Source: Pseudomonas putida NBRC 14164
GTDB lineage: Bacteria; Pseudomonadota; Gammaproteobacteria; Pseudomonadales; Pseudomonadaceae
Direction of reading: 5' to 3'
Assembly (NCBI RefSeq): GCF_000412675.1
Contig: NC_021505.1
Span: forward strand, 2,102,501-2,166,500
DNA: 64,000 bases
In this document: one piece after another, positions 28,907 through 38,115 of the stretch
Layout of the letters: each line of letters starts with the position of its first letter
How positions within the stretch are numbered: the first letter of the stretch is position 1
The notes under the pieces: generated by a model
What the model saw: the letters and a program-made list of their open reading frames with translations, nothing else
Databases searched by the model: none
Told to the model about the DNA's origin: nothing
Translations under genes and position numbers: made by a program

Positions 28907-30469
28907 ATGTTGGACGCCACGCTTAAATCGCAACTGAAAACCTACCTGGAGCGGGTCACCCAGCCGATCGAGATCGTAGCCTCCCTCGACGACGGCGCGA
29001 AGTCCCGCGAATTGCACGACCTGCTGGTGGAAATTGCCGGTTTGTCGAACCTCATTACCTTCAGCGCGGACGGTACCGATGCCCGTCGCCCGTCGTTCTC
29101 GCTGAACCGCCCGGGTAGCGATATCAGCCTGCGCTTCGCCGGCATACCCATGGGCCACGAATTCACTTCGCTGGTGCTGGCGCTGCTGCAAGTCGGCGGC
29201 CACCCGTCCAAGGCCAGTGCCGAAGTGATCGAGCAGATCCAGGCGCTGGAAGGCGAGTTCACCTTCGAAACCTACTTCTCGCTGTCGTGCCAGAACTGCC
29301 CGGACGTGGTCCAGGCGCTGAACCTGATGGCAGTGCTCAACCCTAATGTGCGCCATGTGGCCATCGACGGTGCGCTGTTCCAGGACGAAGTGGAATCGCG
29401 CAAGATCATGGCGGTGCCAAGCGTCTACCTGAACGGCGAAGTGTTCGGCCAGGGCCGCATGGGCCTGGAAGAAATCCTCGGCAAGATCGACACCAGTGCC
29501 GGTGCTCGCCAGGCCGAGAAGATCAACGCCAAGGACGCTTTCGATGTACTGGTGGTCGGTGGTGGCCCGGCCGGCGCGGCAGCGGCCATCTACGCCGCAC
29601 GTAAAGGCATCCGCACCGGTGTTGCTGCCGAGCGCTTCGGCGGCCAGGTGCTCGATACCCTGGCCATCGAAAACTTCATCTCGGTGCAGGAAACCGAAGG
29701 GCCGAAACTGGCCACGGCACTGGAAGAACACGTCAAGCAATACGACGTGGACATCATGAACCTGCAGCGCGGCGAAGCGCTGATTCCGGCCACCGATGGC
29801 GGCCTGCATGAAGTACGCCTGGCCGGCGGTGCCTCGCTCAAGGCCAAGACCGTGATCCTGGCCACCGGCGCCCGCTGGCGCGAAATGAACGTGCCGGGCG
29901 AGCAGGAATACCGCGGCCGTGGCGTGGCTTACTGCCCGCACTGTGACGGCCCGCTGTTCAAAGGCAAGCGCGTGGCGGTGATCGGCGGCGGCAACTCGGG
30001 CGTGGAAGCGGCCATCGACCTGGCCGGCATCGTCGCCCAGGTGACGCTGATCGAATTCGACAGCCAGCTGCGTGCCGATGCAGTGTTGCAACGCAAGCTG
30101 CACAGCCTGCCGAACGTGAAAGTGATCACCAGCGCGCTGACCACCGAAGTGCTGGGCAATGGTGAGAAAGTGACCGGCCTGCGCTACAAGGATCGCACTA
30201 CGGATGAAACGCACGACGTGGCGCTGGAAGGCATCTTCGTACAGATCGGCCTGCTGCCGAACACTGATTGGCTGAAGGGCACCGTCGAGCTGTCGCCGCG
30301 TGGCGAGATCATCGTCGATGCCAAGGGCCAGACCAGCATCCCGGGCGTGTTTGCCGCCGGTGACGTGACTACCGTGCCGTACAAGCAGATCGTGATTGCT
30401 GTGGGTGAAGGGGCCAAGGCTTCGCTGGCAGCCTTCGATCACCTGATCCGTACTTCGGCTCCGGCATAA
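28907..30469 (+). CDS. ahpF: Alkyl hydroperoxide reductase subunit F
   Basis: 520 aa from MLDATLKS, the normal AhpF length; AAGGAA stands before the ATG. N-terminal double thioredoxin fold with SCQNCPDV (CxxC near 129-132), then the thioredoxin-reductase-like part with FAD motif [10 protein letters not shown] near 215-224, NADH motif [10 protein letters not shown], redox centre YCPHCDGP near 344-351 and the FAD loop [13 protein letters not shown]. It moves electrons from NADH to AhpC. Downstream of a partial terminator, in the same transcription unit as ahpC. Confidence 0.98.
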   Translation: MLDATLKSQLKTYLERVTQPIEIVASLDDGAKSRELHDLLVEIAGLSNLITFSADGTDARRPSFSLNRPGSDISLRFAGIPMGHEFTSLVLALLQVGGHPSKASAEVIEQIQALEGEFTFETYFSLSCQNCPDVVQALNLMAVLNPNVRHVAIDGALFQDEVESRKIMAVPSVYLNGEVFGQGRMGLEEILGKIDTSAGARQAEKINAKDAFDVLVVGGGPAGAAAAIYAARKGIRTGVAAERFGGQVLDTLAIENFISVQETEGPKLATALEEHVKQYDVDIMNLQRGEALIPATDGGLHEVRLAGGASLKAKTVILATGARWREMNVPGEQEYRGRGVAYCPHCDGPLFKGKRVAVIGGGNSGVEAAIDLAGIVAQVTLIEFDSQLRADAVLQRKLHSLPNVKVITSALTTEVLGNGEKVTGLRYKDRTTDETHDVALEGIFVQIGLLPNTDWLKGTVELSPRGEIIVDAKGQTSIPGVFAAGDVTTVPYKQIVIAVGEGAKASLAAFDHLIRTSAPA

Positions 30470-30482
30470 GCCTGCGCTGACC

Positions 30483-30566
30483 CTGTCGCCGGCAAGCCAG
30501 CACCCACAGGTGATCACAGAATTCGAAACTCTGGTGTACCTGTGGGAGCTGGCTTGCCGGCGATAG
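30483..30566. repeat. REP-like inverted pair after ahpF
   Basis: Arms 30483-30511 and 30538-30566 (core TCGCCGGCAAGCCAGC and inverse) separated by about 26 bases. It lies right after ahpF and can act as a transcript-end hairpin. Confidence 0.88.
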
Positions 30567-30624
30567 GGCCTTTGAAGGCTGAGGGTGTCTATGATTAGTG
30601 CAGATCCCCTCAGGAATCACACCC

Positions 30625-30813
30625 ATGACCCTGATCAGCCGCGAACCCTGGTGGTTAGTCCCCCCAAAGCCCGGTCAGCAAGAGCAGGACCTGCACTGGG
30701 GCTACCTGGAAATCTACGCCGACGGCCGCACCGTGTTCGTCGACCAGCGCCCCAGTGACCGGGAGCTGGCCGAACGCAAGAGCTGCCGAAACTTCCCCGA
30801 CCGCGAGCCGTAA
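30625..30813 (+). CDS. Small hypothetical protein, 62 aa
   Basis: 62 aa from MTLISREPWWLVPP, with AGGA ten bases upstream; a GTG nine codons earlier is an alternative start. Trp- and Pro-rich N-terminus, then DLHWGYLEIYADGRTVFVDQRPSDRELAERKSCRNFPD. No signal peptide or named domain. It converges on yceH, with four bases between the two stops. Good codon use argues that it is real. Confidence 0.65.
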   Translation: MTLISREPWWLVPPKPGQQEQDLHWGYLEIYADGRTVFVDQRPSDRELAERKSCRNFPDREP

Positions 30814-30817
30814 AGGC

Positions 30818-31465
30818 TCAGCCTTCCAGCTCGGCCAGGCGCGCCTCCAGCGCCGCGATGCGGGCTTCAAGGGCTTCGATGCGGTCTTCCGAGACACTGC
30901 CGCCACTGCTGCGCGCGCCACCTTCCTGCTGGCGTGCAGCGAGGATTACTTCGATTTCAGCCGGGTCGCCCAGGGCGTGGGTGTAGCGGTCTTCGCGCTG
31001 GCCGGCCTGGCGTGGCAGGTGCAATGCCAGACCGCGCGAGATCAGTCGCTCCAGTTGGTGCTGGATCTGCTCGGTGTCGTCGAAGTCGTGCAGGCGGTTG
31101 CTGCGGGTAAGCAGTTCGTTGAGGGTTTGCGGGCCACGCAGGAACATCAGGCCCATCAGTATCAGCTGCGCTGGCACCAGCTCCAGCGCCTTGTCCACCC
31201 TTTGTTCCCAGCGGTCGGCACGGCTGCCCATCTGCAGGCGGGTCATGTCTTGCCCTTCAAGGGCGCGCAAGGCCTGGCCGACCTGGCCTTGGGTCAGGTT
31301 CATCACCGGCTCGCGGCTGGTCTTCTGGTTGCAGGCCAGGAGCAGGGCATTGAGGGTGAGCGGGTAGCTTTCCGGGCTGGTGGCCTGCTTTTCGATCAGC
31401 GAACCGAGAATGCGGATCTCAACGCTGTTGAAGCGGCCTTCACCTGCGGTTTCGTGTTCTGACAT
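30818..31465 (-). CDS. yceH: YceH family protein (DUF480)
   Basis: 215 aa. Two winged-helix units typical of DUF480: [27 protein letters not shown] near 17-43 and the [15 protein letters not shown] region near 115-130. A C-terminal coiled coil ([21 protein letters not shown], about 194-214) is clear. The family is conserved in proteobacteria with no proven role; a DNA-binding or envelope-stress function is suggested elsewhere. Single-gene unit. Confidence 0.92.
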   Translation of the reverse strand: MSEHETAGEGRFNSVEIRILGSLIEKQATSPESYPLTLNALLLACNQKTSREPVMNLTQGQVGQALRALEGQDMTRLQMGSRADRWEQRVDKALELVPAQLILMGLMFLRGPQTLNELLTRSNRLHDFDDTEQIQHQLERLISRGLALHLPRQAGQREDRYTHALGDPAEIEVILAARQQEGGARSSGGSVSEDRIEALEARIAALEARLAELEG

Positions 31466-31577
31466 GGCCCTGTCTCATTACTGGGGAAAGGCCACTAGCC
31501 TAGGTAATGCGCCTGGCTTAAGCAATCACTGGCATCATTGCTTGCCTGCAAGGGGCCGCACAGCGGCCCCTTGGCCT

Positions 31578-32789
31578 TCAAGCGCTACGCCGCTCTTCGG
31601 CTTGGCAAGCCGCCGCTGTGAACAGCACATCGGTCGACGAATTCAGCGCCGTCTCGGCCGAGTCCTGCAACACACCAATAATGAAGCCCACCGCCACCAC
31701 CTGCATGGCAATTTCGCTGGGGACGCCGAACAGGCTGCACGCCAGTGGAATCAGCAGCAGCGAGCCCCCGGCCACGCCTGAAGCACCGCAGGCGCACACC
31801 GCCGCCACCACGCTGAGCAGCACCGCCGTTGGCAGGTCCACCGGGATACCCAGGGTATGCACCGCAGCCAGGGTCAGCACGGTGATGGTGATGGCCGCGC
31901 CGGCCATGTTGATGGTTGCGCCCAGCGGGATCGACACCGAATAGGTGTCTTCATGCAGGCCAAGGCGCTCCGACAGTGCCAGGTTGACCGGGATGTTGGC
32001 CGCCGAGCTGCGGGTGAAGAACGCGGTAATGCCGCTTTCGCGCAGGCACAGCAGGGTCAGTGGGTAGGGGTTGCGGCGGATTTTCCAGAACACGATCAGC
32101 GGGTTCATCACCAGCGCCACGAACAGCATGCAGCCGATCAGCACAGCCAGCAGGTGCAGGTAGCCGAGCAGCGCGTCGAGGCCAGACTGGGCAAGCGTGG
32201 AGCTGACCAAGCCAAAAATGCCCAGCGGGGCGAAGCGGATGACCACGCGCACGATCAGGGTCACGCCATTGGACAAGTCATCGACCACGGTACGCGTGGT
32301 TTCGCCCGCATTGCGCAGGGCCACGCCCAAGCCGATGGCCCAGGTCAGCACGCCGATGAAGTTGGCGTTGAGCAGGGCGTTGACCGGGTTGTCGACCGCG
32401 CTCAGCAGCAGGTTCTGCATCACCTCGGTGATGCCGCCTGGCGCGCTCAACGTTGCCTCGCCAGTGCTCAGCACCAGATTGGACGGGAACAGCATGCTGG
32501 CAACTACAGCCACCACCGCTGCGGCGAAGGTGCCCAGCAGGTACAGCCAGAGGATCGGGCGGATGTGGGTTTCCTGGCCGTGGCGGTGGTTGGCGATGGA
32601 CGCCATGACCAGGACGAACACCAGTACGGGCGCCACGGCTTTCAGGGCGCTGACGAACACCTTGCCCAGAAAGGCCATGTCGCGGGCGATGGCCGGCGCG
32701 AGCAGGGCAAGGGCGATGCCGGCGAGCAGGCCGATGACGATCTGCGTCACCAGGCTGGTGCGGTTGAGGAGGCGGAGAAGGGGGGTCAT
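31578..32789 (-). CDS. sstT: Serine/threonine:Na+ symporter SstT
   Basis: 403 aa from [13 protein letters not shown]; a longer in-frame extension crosses the gap to the LysR-type gene and is not supported. Eight or more membrane helices of the dicarboxylate/amino acid:cation symporter fold, with [12 protein letters not shown] near 274-285 (serine-rich HP1 loop), [13 protein letters not shown] near 304-316 (NMDGT-like motif) and [13 protein letters not shown]. Imports L-Ser and L-Thr with Na+. A stem-loop without a T-run (31550-31572) follows the stop. Confidence 0.95.
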   Translation of the reverse strand: MTPLLRLLNRTSLVTQIVIGLLAGIALALLAPAIARDMAFLGKVFVSALKAVAPVLVFVLVMASIANHRHGQETHIRPILWLYLLGTFAAAVVAVVASMLFPSNLVLSTGEATLSAPGGITEVMQNLLLSAVDNPVNALLNANFIGVLTWAIGLGVALRNAGETTRTVVDDLSNGVTLIVRVVIRFAPLGIFGLVSSTLAQSGLDALLGYLHLLAVLIGCMLFVALVMNPLIVFWKIRRNPYPLTLLCLRESGITAFFTRSSAANIPVNLALSERLGLHEDTYSVSIPLGATINMAGAAITITVLTLAAVHTLGIPVDLPTAVLLSVVAAVCACGASGVAGGSLLLIPLACSLFGVPSEIAMQVVAVGFIIGVLQDSAETALNSSTDVLFTAAACQAEERRSA

Positions 32790-32851
32790 GTGCAGCGGTA
32801 TCTCGAAATCTGGAAAGGGCGCGACTTTACCATAGAGTACTTGTGGGGCTG

Positions 32852-32893
32852 TTGCGGCCTGTTCGCGGGTAAACCTGCGAACAGGCCGCCGCA
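32852..32893. repeat. Inverted repeat between sstT and the LysR-type gene
   Basis: TTGCGGCCTGTTCGC and its inverse around GGGTAAACCT form a strong hairpin directly after the LysR-type stop. It may serve as that gene's transcript end; no T-run. Confidence 0.75.
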
Positions 32894-32894
32894 A

Positions 32895-33788
32895 TCACCA
32901 ATGAAACAACTCCCGACGCGCCCCCTCGGTAATCGCCACGATCCCCGGGTGCTTGACCTTGCGTTCCACCGAAATGGCATAGAACGACTCGTGCACGGCC
33001 TCGGTCTGGCCGATCAGCGTCACGCCATACTGGCGGCATACTTCTTCGGCGATCACGCTGGGGGCAACGAAAATGCCGCTGCCCGACTGGCCGAACGCCT
33101 GCATCAGGGCACTGTCATCAAATTCGCCCACGATACGTGGCTGCACCTGTTGCTCACTCAGCCAACGTAACAGGCGGCTGCGCACCACGGTCTCCTGGCC
33201 GGGAACCAGCAACGGGGCGTCCTGCAGGCAAGCCGGGAAGGGGCCCTCCAGGCGCTGTGCCAGCGCCGGCGTGGCGAAGAAGCTCAGCCCGCACTCACCC
33301 AGCTTCTGGCTATAGCCCTTTATGTCCAGGTTGCCGGGCATCGGGCTGTCGGAAATCACCAAGTCCAGGCGCTGGATGGCCAGGTCGGCCAGCAACCGCT
33401 CAAGTTTGTCTTCGCGGCAGTTGATGCGCAGCACTTCATCCAGCTCCATGGTAGGTGCCAGCAGGCGGTAGACGATGGATTTGGGCACCACGTCGGCCAC
33501 CCCCACGCGGAACAGGATCTGCTCCTGCGGGCCTGCGCGCAGCATGGCTTCGAGCTCGCCGCCAATCTGGAACATCTGCTCTGCATATACCAGCGCCTGG
33601 CGGCCGGTCTCGGTCAGCTCCAGCTGCCGGCCGGCGCGCTGAAACAATTCAAGGCCGTAGGTTTGCTCGAACAGGCTGATCTGCCCGCTGATGGTCTGCG
33701 GTGTAAGGTTCAGTTGTTCGCTGGCGCGGGTAATGCTGCCCGTCTTGGCCACGGCCCAGAAGTAATGCAGCTGGCGATAGTTGAGCAC
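32895..33788 (-). CDS. LysR-family regulator, NhaR-like
   Basis: 297 aa from a GTG (MLNYRQLHYFWAVAKTGSITRAS in translation). An upstream ATG would add 40 residues with no match to the family, so the GTG is preferred. Winged HTH near 1-60 (NLTPQTISGQISLFEQTYG), effector domain after. Length and the start MLNYRQLHYFWAVAK are typical of NhaR, activator of Na+/H+ antiporter genes in enterics. No antiporter gene is adjacent, so the Pseudomonas target may differ. Divergent from the lipoprotein at 33920. Confidence 0.88.
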   Translation of the reverse strand: MLNYRQLHYFWAVAKTGSITRASEQLNLTPQTISGQISLFEQTYGLELFQRAGRQLELTETGRQALVYAEQMFQIGGELEAMLRAGPQEQILFRVGVADVVPKSIVYRLLAPTMELDEVLRINCREDKLERLLADLAIQRLDLVISDSPMPGNLDIKGYSQKLGECGLSFFATPALAQRLEGPFPACLQDAPLLVPGQETVVRSRLLRWLSEQQVQPRIVGEFDDSALMQAFGQSGSGIFVAPSVIAEEVCRQYGVTLIGQTEAVHESFYAISVERKVKHPGIVAITEGARRELFHW

Positions 33789-33919
33789 CGTCGGTCGTCC
33801 CGATTCGTAAAAACCGAAGTATACGCCATGAAAATACGAATTTTCCTGAACTATCAGCGTCTTTAGAATGCACCGCATCAGGCGCCATGCGCCGACGGGA
33901 CATTTCAAGCGAGGACACC

Positions 33920-34159
33920 ATGCTGCAACTCAAATCCATCGGTACCCCATTGGTGCTGGCGTTGGCCCTGTTCACCCTGGCAGGCTGCGACCAGGCTGAG
34001 AAATCCGCCCAGCAGATGCTCGACCAGGCCGCACAGTCGGCCAAGCAGGCGATTGACGACACCAACAAGGCCGCTCAGCAGGCGTTGAACGAGGCCATCG
34101 GCGGCGAAGGGCAAAAGCCTGAAGATGCCGACAAGAAAAAAGACACCCAGGAAATCTGA
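33920..34159 (+). CDS. Small lipoprotein with Ala/Gln-rich helix
   Basis: 79 aa from MLQLKSIGTPL with GAGGAC before the ATG. Lipobox LTLAGC (Cys23). The mature part is one long amphipathic helix (QAEKSAQQMLDQAAQSAKQAIDD) with a charged, disordered tail rich in Lys and Glu. It resembles Lpp-like or hypothetical Pseudomonas lipoproteins. Role unknown. Thirty bases upstream of the TerC gene, same direction, and probably co-transcribed. Confidence 0.8.
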   Translation: MLQLKSIGTPLVLALALFTLAGCDQAEKSAQQMLDQAAQSAKQAIDDTNKAAQQALNEAIGGEGQKPEDADKKKDTQEI

Positions 34160-34188
34160 CCCTAAACCGCCGCTGCAGGATTTGAACA

Positions 34189-34941
34189 ATGGAATACTTG
34201 CTGGAACTCGCCGCTAGCCCCACCGCCTGGGTTGCCCTGGCTACGCTGGTCGCCATGGAAGTTGTACTGGGCATCGACAACCTGATCTTCATCTCCATCC
34301 TGACCAACAAACTGCCCGTGGAGTACCGTTCCAAGGCACGACGTATCGGTATCAGCATGGCGTTGGTCATGCGCCTGGCCTTGCTCAGCACGGTGGCCTG
34401 GATCGTACAGCTGACCGACCCGGTGTTCGAAGTGTTCGGAAACGCCTTCTCCTGGAAGGATGTGATCCTGATTGCCGGTGGCCTGTTCCTGCTGTGGAAG
34501 GCGACCAAGGAAATCCACGAAAGCGTTGACCCGCACGGTGCGAAAGAAGAAGCCAAAGTCGGTTCGACCATTACCCTGGGCTTCGCTGCCGCAATCTTCC
34601 AGATCCTGCTGCTGGACATCGTCTTCTCGGTCGACAGCATCATCACCGCTGTGGGCATGACCGAGCACTTGCCGATCATGATCATTGCCGTGATCACGGC
34701 AGTCATCGTCATGATGGTGGCCGCCGACCCGCTGGCCAACTTCATCAATGACAACCCGACGGTGGTCATGCTGGCCTTGGGCTTCCTGATCATGATCGGC
34801 ATGACGCTGATCGCCGAAGGTTTTGGCGCTCATGTACCGAAGGGGTATGTGTATGCGGCCATGGCGTTCTCGACCGTGATCGAGATGCTCAACATTTTTG
34901 CTCGCCGGGCGCGATTGAAGCGTGAGGCGGCTGAAGGTTGA
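34189..34941 (+). CDS. TerC family inner-membrane protein
   Basis: 250 aa with seven predicted helices. TerC signatures are seen: [15 protein letters not shown] near 19-33 and [16 protein letters not shown] near 143-158, each with conserved acidic residues that could bind a metal. The family includes tellurite-resistance TerC and manganese exporters (Alx/YceF types). It lacks the CBS domains of the YoaE type. Metal (Mn2+) export is the likeliest role by family. Preceded by a small lipoprotein gene. Confidence 0.92.
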   Translation: MEYLLELAASPTAWVALATLVAMEVVLGIDNLIFISILTNKLPVEYRSKARRIGISMALVMRLALLSTVAWIVQLTDPVFEVFGNAFSWKDVILIAGGLFLLWKATKEIHESVDPHGAKEEAKVGSTITLGFAAAIFQILLLDIVFSVDSIITAVGMTEHLPIMIIAVITAVIVMMVAADPLANFINDNPTVVMLALGFLIMIGMTLIAEGFGAHVPKGYVYAAMAFSTVIEMLNIFARRARLKREAAEG

Positions 34942-35002
34942 TGTAAAGAAGGTTGATGCAAAAGGCGGGGCGCATTGCGCCCCGTTCGCGTTTTATGAAG
35001 TC

Positions 35003-35179
35003 TTAATGCACCCCGGCTGGCCGCCGTGCCCGGCGCACAGGTTGCGGCTTGGCAGGGGCCTGCGGTGGCAGGTGGTGGTGGGAATGGCGCCGCACGATGC
35101 GCAGTACGCCCCACAGCATGGCGGCTGCAACGCTTAGCCACATGCCTACCAGCATGAAAATTGCCATGGTCAGGCTCAT
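35003..35179 (-). CDS. Small single-helix membrane protein
   Basis: 58 aa from MSLTMAIFMLVG; GGAGG five bases before this ATG decides against the ATG four codons upstream. One membrane helix (FMLVGMWLSVAAAMLWGVLRIV) followed by a basic His/Pro/Arg tail (RRHSHHHLPPQAPAKPQPVRR). Unknown function. It converges on the TerC gene; 61 bases separate the stops. Confidence 0.7.
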   Translation of the reverse strand: MSLTMAIFMLVGMWLSVAAAMLWGVLRIVRRHSHHHLPPQAPAKPQPVRRARRPAGVH

Positions 35180-35401
35180 CTGTGCCTCCATCTCTACGGC
35201 AAGCGCTCGATTGGCCAGCGCTGCCTTCCAGACACTGCTTTAGTCTAGCCCTTCGCCTGTGACGTTCCATCGAACAAAGGTCTATCTCTGAGTCCGATTC
35301 GCTCCAAGCCGCTGTCGGACTATACCCGCGCCGCTGTCGGACCTATGATCGGTGGCCAGAGCCGGGCGCTGCCTGCCTGGCGTTGGAACAAGCGAGTGTC
35401 C

Positions 35402-36079
35402 ATGCAGCAACATTCCATCAAAGCTGCCCCCCGGCGGCTGTTGGTCGCCTGTCTGATGGCGGCCACCTTGGCCGGCTGTGCCAGCGCACCGCCTGCCAAC
35501 CTCAAAGGCCTGCCGCAGCGGGTCGAGATCAGCAGCGTGCCGTTCTACCGTGGCAACGCCAACCACAGCGGTGCCATGGCGCTGGCAGCGGTGCTGTCGC
35601 AACAGGGCGCACCCATCACCCCGGGCTTGCTGGACAAACCGTTGAACCTGCCACAAGGCGCCGAAGCGCTGGACACTGGCATCCCTCGCGTGGCGCGGGA
35701 CTATGGCATGGTCGTGTACCCGTTGGACAAACAACTGGACGCACTGCTGGCCCAGGTGGCGGCGGGCAACCCGGTGTTGCTGCGTTACGAGGAGGGCTCG
35801 GCCTGGTGGGGTGAGCCACGTTATGCGGTGCTGATCGGCTATGACCGCTACAAGCAGCGTGTACTGCTGCGCTCGGGCATGCACCGGCGGCAGGTGATGG
35901 CGTTCGATGACTTTGCATCGGCGTGGGCGAAGCAGGGGAGTTGGGCGGTGCTGGTGCAGCCACCGCGGCAGTTGCCGGCCCAGGTGGATCGCCAGCGGTG
36001 GTTACAGGCTGCGGATGATCTGGCGCGGGCGGGGCAGGAAATTGCGGCGAAGCAGGCTATCAGCAGCCTGAACAAATAG
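35402..36079 (+). CDS. C39-peptidase-like lipoprotein, probably inactive
   Basis: 225 aa from MQQHSIKAAP. Signal and lipobox LAGC (Cys26). The mature fold reads as a papain-like C39 domain: NANHSGAMALAAVLSQQG, GNPVLLRYEEGSAWWGEPRYAVLIGYDR. The position of the catalytic Cys (normally QCGPAAL) holds Ser56, the active His position before AVLIGYD holds Arg140, and no Cys remains in the mature protein apart from the lipobox. It therefore looks like a pseudo-peptidase, perhaps a binding protein in the envelope. A C-terminal helix resembles a TPR start. Confidence 0.75.
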   Translation: MQQHSIKAAPRRLLVACLMAATLAGCASAPPANLKGLPQRVEISSVPFYRGNANHSGAMALAAVLSQQGAPITPGLLDKPLNLPQGAEALDTGIPRVARDYGMVVYPLDKQLDALLAQVAAGNPVLLRYEEGSAWWGEPRYAVLIGYDRYKQRVLLRSGMHRRQVMAFDDFASAWAKQGSWAVLVQPPRQLPAQVDRQRWLQAADDLARAGQEIAAKQAISSLNK

Positions 36080-36083
36080 CGGT

Positions 36084-36143
36084 GCCAGCTCCCACAGGTA
36101 GTGCACTGGGTTCGACGCCTGTGCGGTAACTGTGGGAGCTGGC
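36084..36143. repeat. REP-like inverted pair between the C39-like gene and puuB
   Basis: GCCAGCTCCCACAG (36084-36097) and its exact inverse (36130-36143), separated by 32 bases; lies between two convergent genes. Confidence 0.8.
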
Positions 36144-36173
36144 TTGCCGGCGATAGCGCCAGGCCTGCTTACA

Positions 36174-37457
36174 TCAGAAGCCCAGGCGATCGCGCAGGCT
36201 GTAGTACCAGGCGCCAATGGCGCTGAACGGCACACGCAGCATCTGGCCACCCGGGAACGGGTAGTGCGGCAGGCCGGCGAAGGCGTCGAAACGCTCAGCC
36301 TGGCCGCGCAGGGCCTCGGCCAGCACTTTGCCCGCCAGGTGGGTGTAGGTCACGCCGTGGCCCGAGCATCCCTGCGAGTAGTAGATGTTGTCGCCGATAC
36401 GGCCAACCTGGGGCAGGCGCGACAGCGTCAGCAGGAAGTTGCCGGTCCAGGCGTAGTCGATCTTCACGTTCTTCAGCTGCGGGAAGGCCTTGATCATCTT
36501 CGGACGAATGATCGCCTCGATGTTGGCCGGGTCACGCGCGCCGTACACCACGCCACCGCCGAAGATCAGGCGCTTGTCGCTGGTCAGGCGGTAGTAGTCG
36601 AGCAGGTAGTTGCAGTCCTCGACGCAGTAGTCCTGCGGCAGCAGGGTGCGCGCCAGCTCTTCGCCCAGCGGTTCGGTGGTGATCACCTGGGTGCCGCATG
36701 GCATGGACTTGGCGGCCAGTTCCGGCACCAGGTTGCCAAGGTAGGCGTTGCCGGCGACGATGATGAACTTGGCGCGCACCTTGCCTTGTGGGGTGTGCAC
36801 GACCGGGTTGGCACCGCGCTCGATGCGGATTGCCGGGGTTTGCTCATAGATGATGCCGCCCAGCGACTCGACCGCAGCAGCTTCACCCAGGGCCAGGTTC
36901 AGTGGGTGGATGTGGCCGCCGCTCATGTCCAGCATGCCGCCGATATAGCTGTCGCACGCGACCACTTCACGGATGCGCTTCTGGTCCATCAGCTCGAGCT
37001 GGTTGTGACCGAAGCGTTCCCACAGGCGCTTTTGCGACTCCAGGTGACCCATCTGCTTGCTGGTGATGGCGGCGAACACGCCACCGTCTTTCAGGTCGCA
37101 CTGGATGTTGTACTTGGCCACGCGCTCACGAATGATGCGCCCGCCTTCGAAGGCCATGTGGCCCAGCAGTTGCGCTTGCTTGGGACCGACGGTGCGTTCG
37201 ATGACGTCGATGTCGCGGCTGTAGCTGTTGACGATCTGGCCGCCGTTGCGGCCCGATGCGCCGAAGCCGACCTTGGCCGCTTCGACGATGCTCACCTTGA
37301 AGCCGTTCTCCAGCAGGAACAGGGCGCTGGAAAGGCCGGTGTAGCCGGCGCCGATGATGCACACATCGGTTTCCACCTCACCCTGCAGCGCCGGACGTGG
37401 CGGCACCGGGTTGGCCGAGGCGGCGTAGTAGGACTGGGGGTAGGGGGTGTTAGCCAT
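36174..37457 (-). CDS. puuB: Gamma-glutamylputrescine oxidoreductase (FAD), PuuB-like
   Basis: 427 aa DAO-family flavoprotein. ADP-binding motif VCIIGAGYTGLSSALFLLE near 32-50, then VGFGASGRNGGQIV near 64-77, the sequence that marks the PuuB/OrdL group, and a C-terminal YYSQGCSGHGVTYTHLAGK. PuuB oxidises gamma-glutamyl-putrescine in putrescine breakdown. No other puu gene is adjacent, so the substrate is taken from family resemblance. A similar protein is encoded at 53581-54879. Confidence 0.88.
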   Translation of the reverse strand: MANTPYPQSYYAASANPVPPRPALQGEVETDVCIIGAGYTGLSSALFLLENGFKVSIVEAAKVGFGASGRNGGQIVNSYSRDIDVIERTVGPKQAQLLGHMAFEGGRIIRERVAKYNIQCDLKDGGVFAAITSKQMGHLESQKRLWERFGHNQLELMDQKRIREVVACDSYIGGMLDMSGGHIHPLNLALGEAAAVESLGGIIYEQTPAIRIERGANPVVHTPQGKVRAKFIIVAGNAYLGNLVPELAAKSMPCGTQVITTEPLGEELARTLLPQDYCVEDCNYLLDYYRLTSDKRLIFGGGVVYGARDPANIEAIIRPKMIKAFPQLKNVKIDYAWTGNFLLTLSRLPQVGRIGDNIYYSQGCSGHGVTYTHLAGKVLAEALRGQAERFDAFAGLPHYPFPGGQMLRVPFSAIGAWYYSLRDRLGF

Positions 37458-37618
37458 GCTGCAGGAACCTCGTGTTTTATATTTTTAACGAATGTACCGA
37501 TGCTATCAATAATAATAAACACCCGCTAGTCGTCTGGTGAAAATCCTTTACGGCGGACCTGCCGGCGCCTCTCTATATAAAGAGTTTAAGATTCAGTAGG
37601 TTAGCTCGAAAAAAAGTG

Positions 37619-37646
37619 TTGACATGGTTTTTCTAATGCGTAGAAT
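37619..37646 (+). promoter_or_regulatory. Sigma70 promoter of the first tRNA-Val
   Basis: TTGACA (37619-37624), 16-base spacer, TAGAAT (37641-37646), then GCGCACC. The tRNA starts 15 bases after the -10. Confidence 0.85.
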
Positions 37647-37660
37647 GCGCACCACACGAC

Positions 37661-37737
37661 AGGCACATAGCTCAGTTGGTTAGAGCACCACCTTGACATG
37701 GTGGGGGTCGTTGGTTCGAGTCCAATTGTGCCTACCA
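37661..37737 (+). tRNA. tRNA-Val(GAC), first copy
   Basis: 77 bases with CCA encoded. Acceptor AGGCACA/TGTGCCT, anticodon arm CCACC-TTGACAT-GGTGG (GAC), T-arm GGTTCGAGTCC. Identical to the second copy 246 bases downstream. Confidence 0.97.
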
Positions 37738-37746
37738 AATCGAAGA

Positions 37747-37777
37747 AGGGGTGATCCGAAAGGGTCATCCCTTTTTT
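37747..37777 (+). terminator. Terminator of the first tRNA-Val
   Basis: Stem AGGGGTGATCC / GGGTCATCCCT (two G-T pairs), loop GAAA, followed by TTTTTT. Confidence 0.9.
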
Positions 37778-37863
37778 CATTGTCCATTTCGCGGGCGTCG
37801 AAACCGCGGTATGGGCAGACAGCGCTCATAGTCGAAAGTTTTTGATTTTTCTCAAAAAAAAGC

Positions 37864-37892
37864 TTTACAGGTACGCATTGCATCACTAATAT
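37864..37892 (+). promoter_or_regulatory. Sigma70 promoter of the second tRNA-Val
   Basis: TTTACA (37864-37869), 17-base spacer, TAATAT (37887-37892), followed by the same GCGCACCACACGAC leader as in copy one. Confidence 0.8.
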
Positions 37893-37906
37893 GCGCACCA
37901 CACGAC

Positions 37907-37983
37907 AGGCACATAGCTCAGTTGGTTAGAGCACCACCTTGACATGGTGGGGGTCGTTGGTTCGAGTCCAATTGTGCCTACCA
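37907..37983 (+). tRNA. tRNA-Val(GAC), second copy
   Basis: 77 bases, same sequence as 37661-37737, anticodon GAC, CCA encoded. Confidence 0.97.
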
Positions 37984-37990
37984 AATCGAG

Positions 37991-38021
37991 AAAGGGCGAT
38001 CAGAAATGATCGCCCTTTTTT
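37991..38021 (+). terminator. Terminator of the second tRNA-Val
   Basis: Perfect 12-bp stem AAAGGGCGATCA / TGATCGCCCTTT with loop GAAA and TTTTTT. Confidence 0.95.
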
Positions 38022-38115
38022 CATGTGCGCGTGAATTAGCGTGTAACGTTTGGTCGCGGTTCGGGGCATACCCCGGCGTGCTAGAATCCGCGCCTTCGAA
38101 ACTGGAGGTACACGC

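Noticed and set aside
28841..30517. Minus-strand frame of 558 codons opposite ahpF
   Set aside because: ahpF has every expected motif; the opposite frame is an artefact of high third-position GC.
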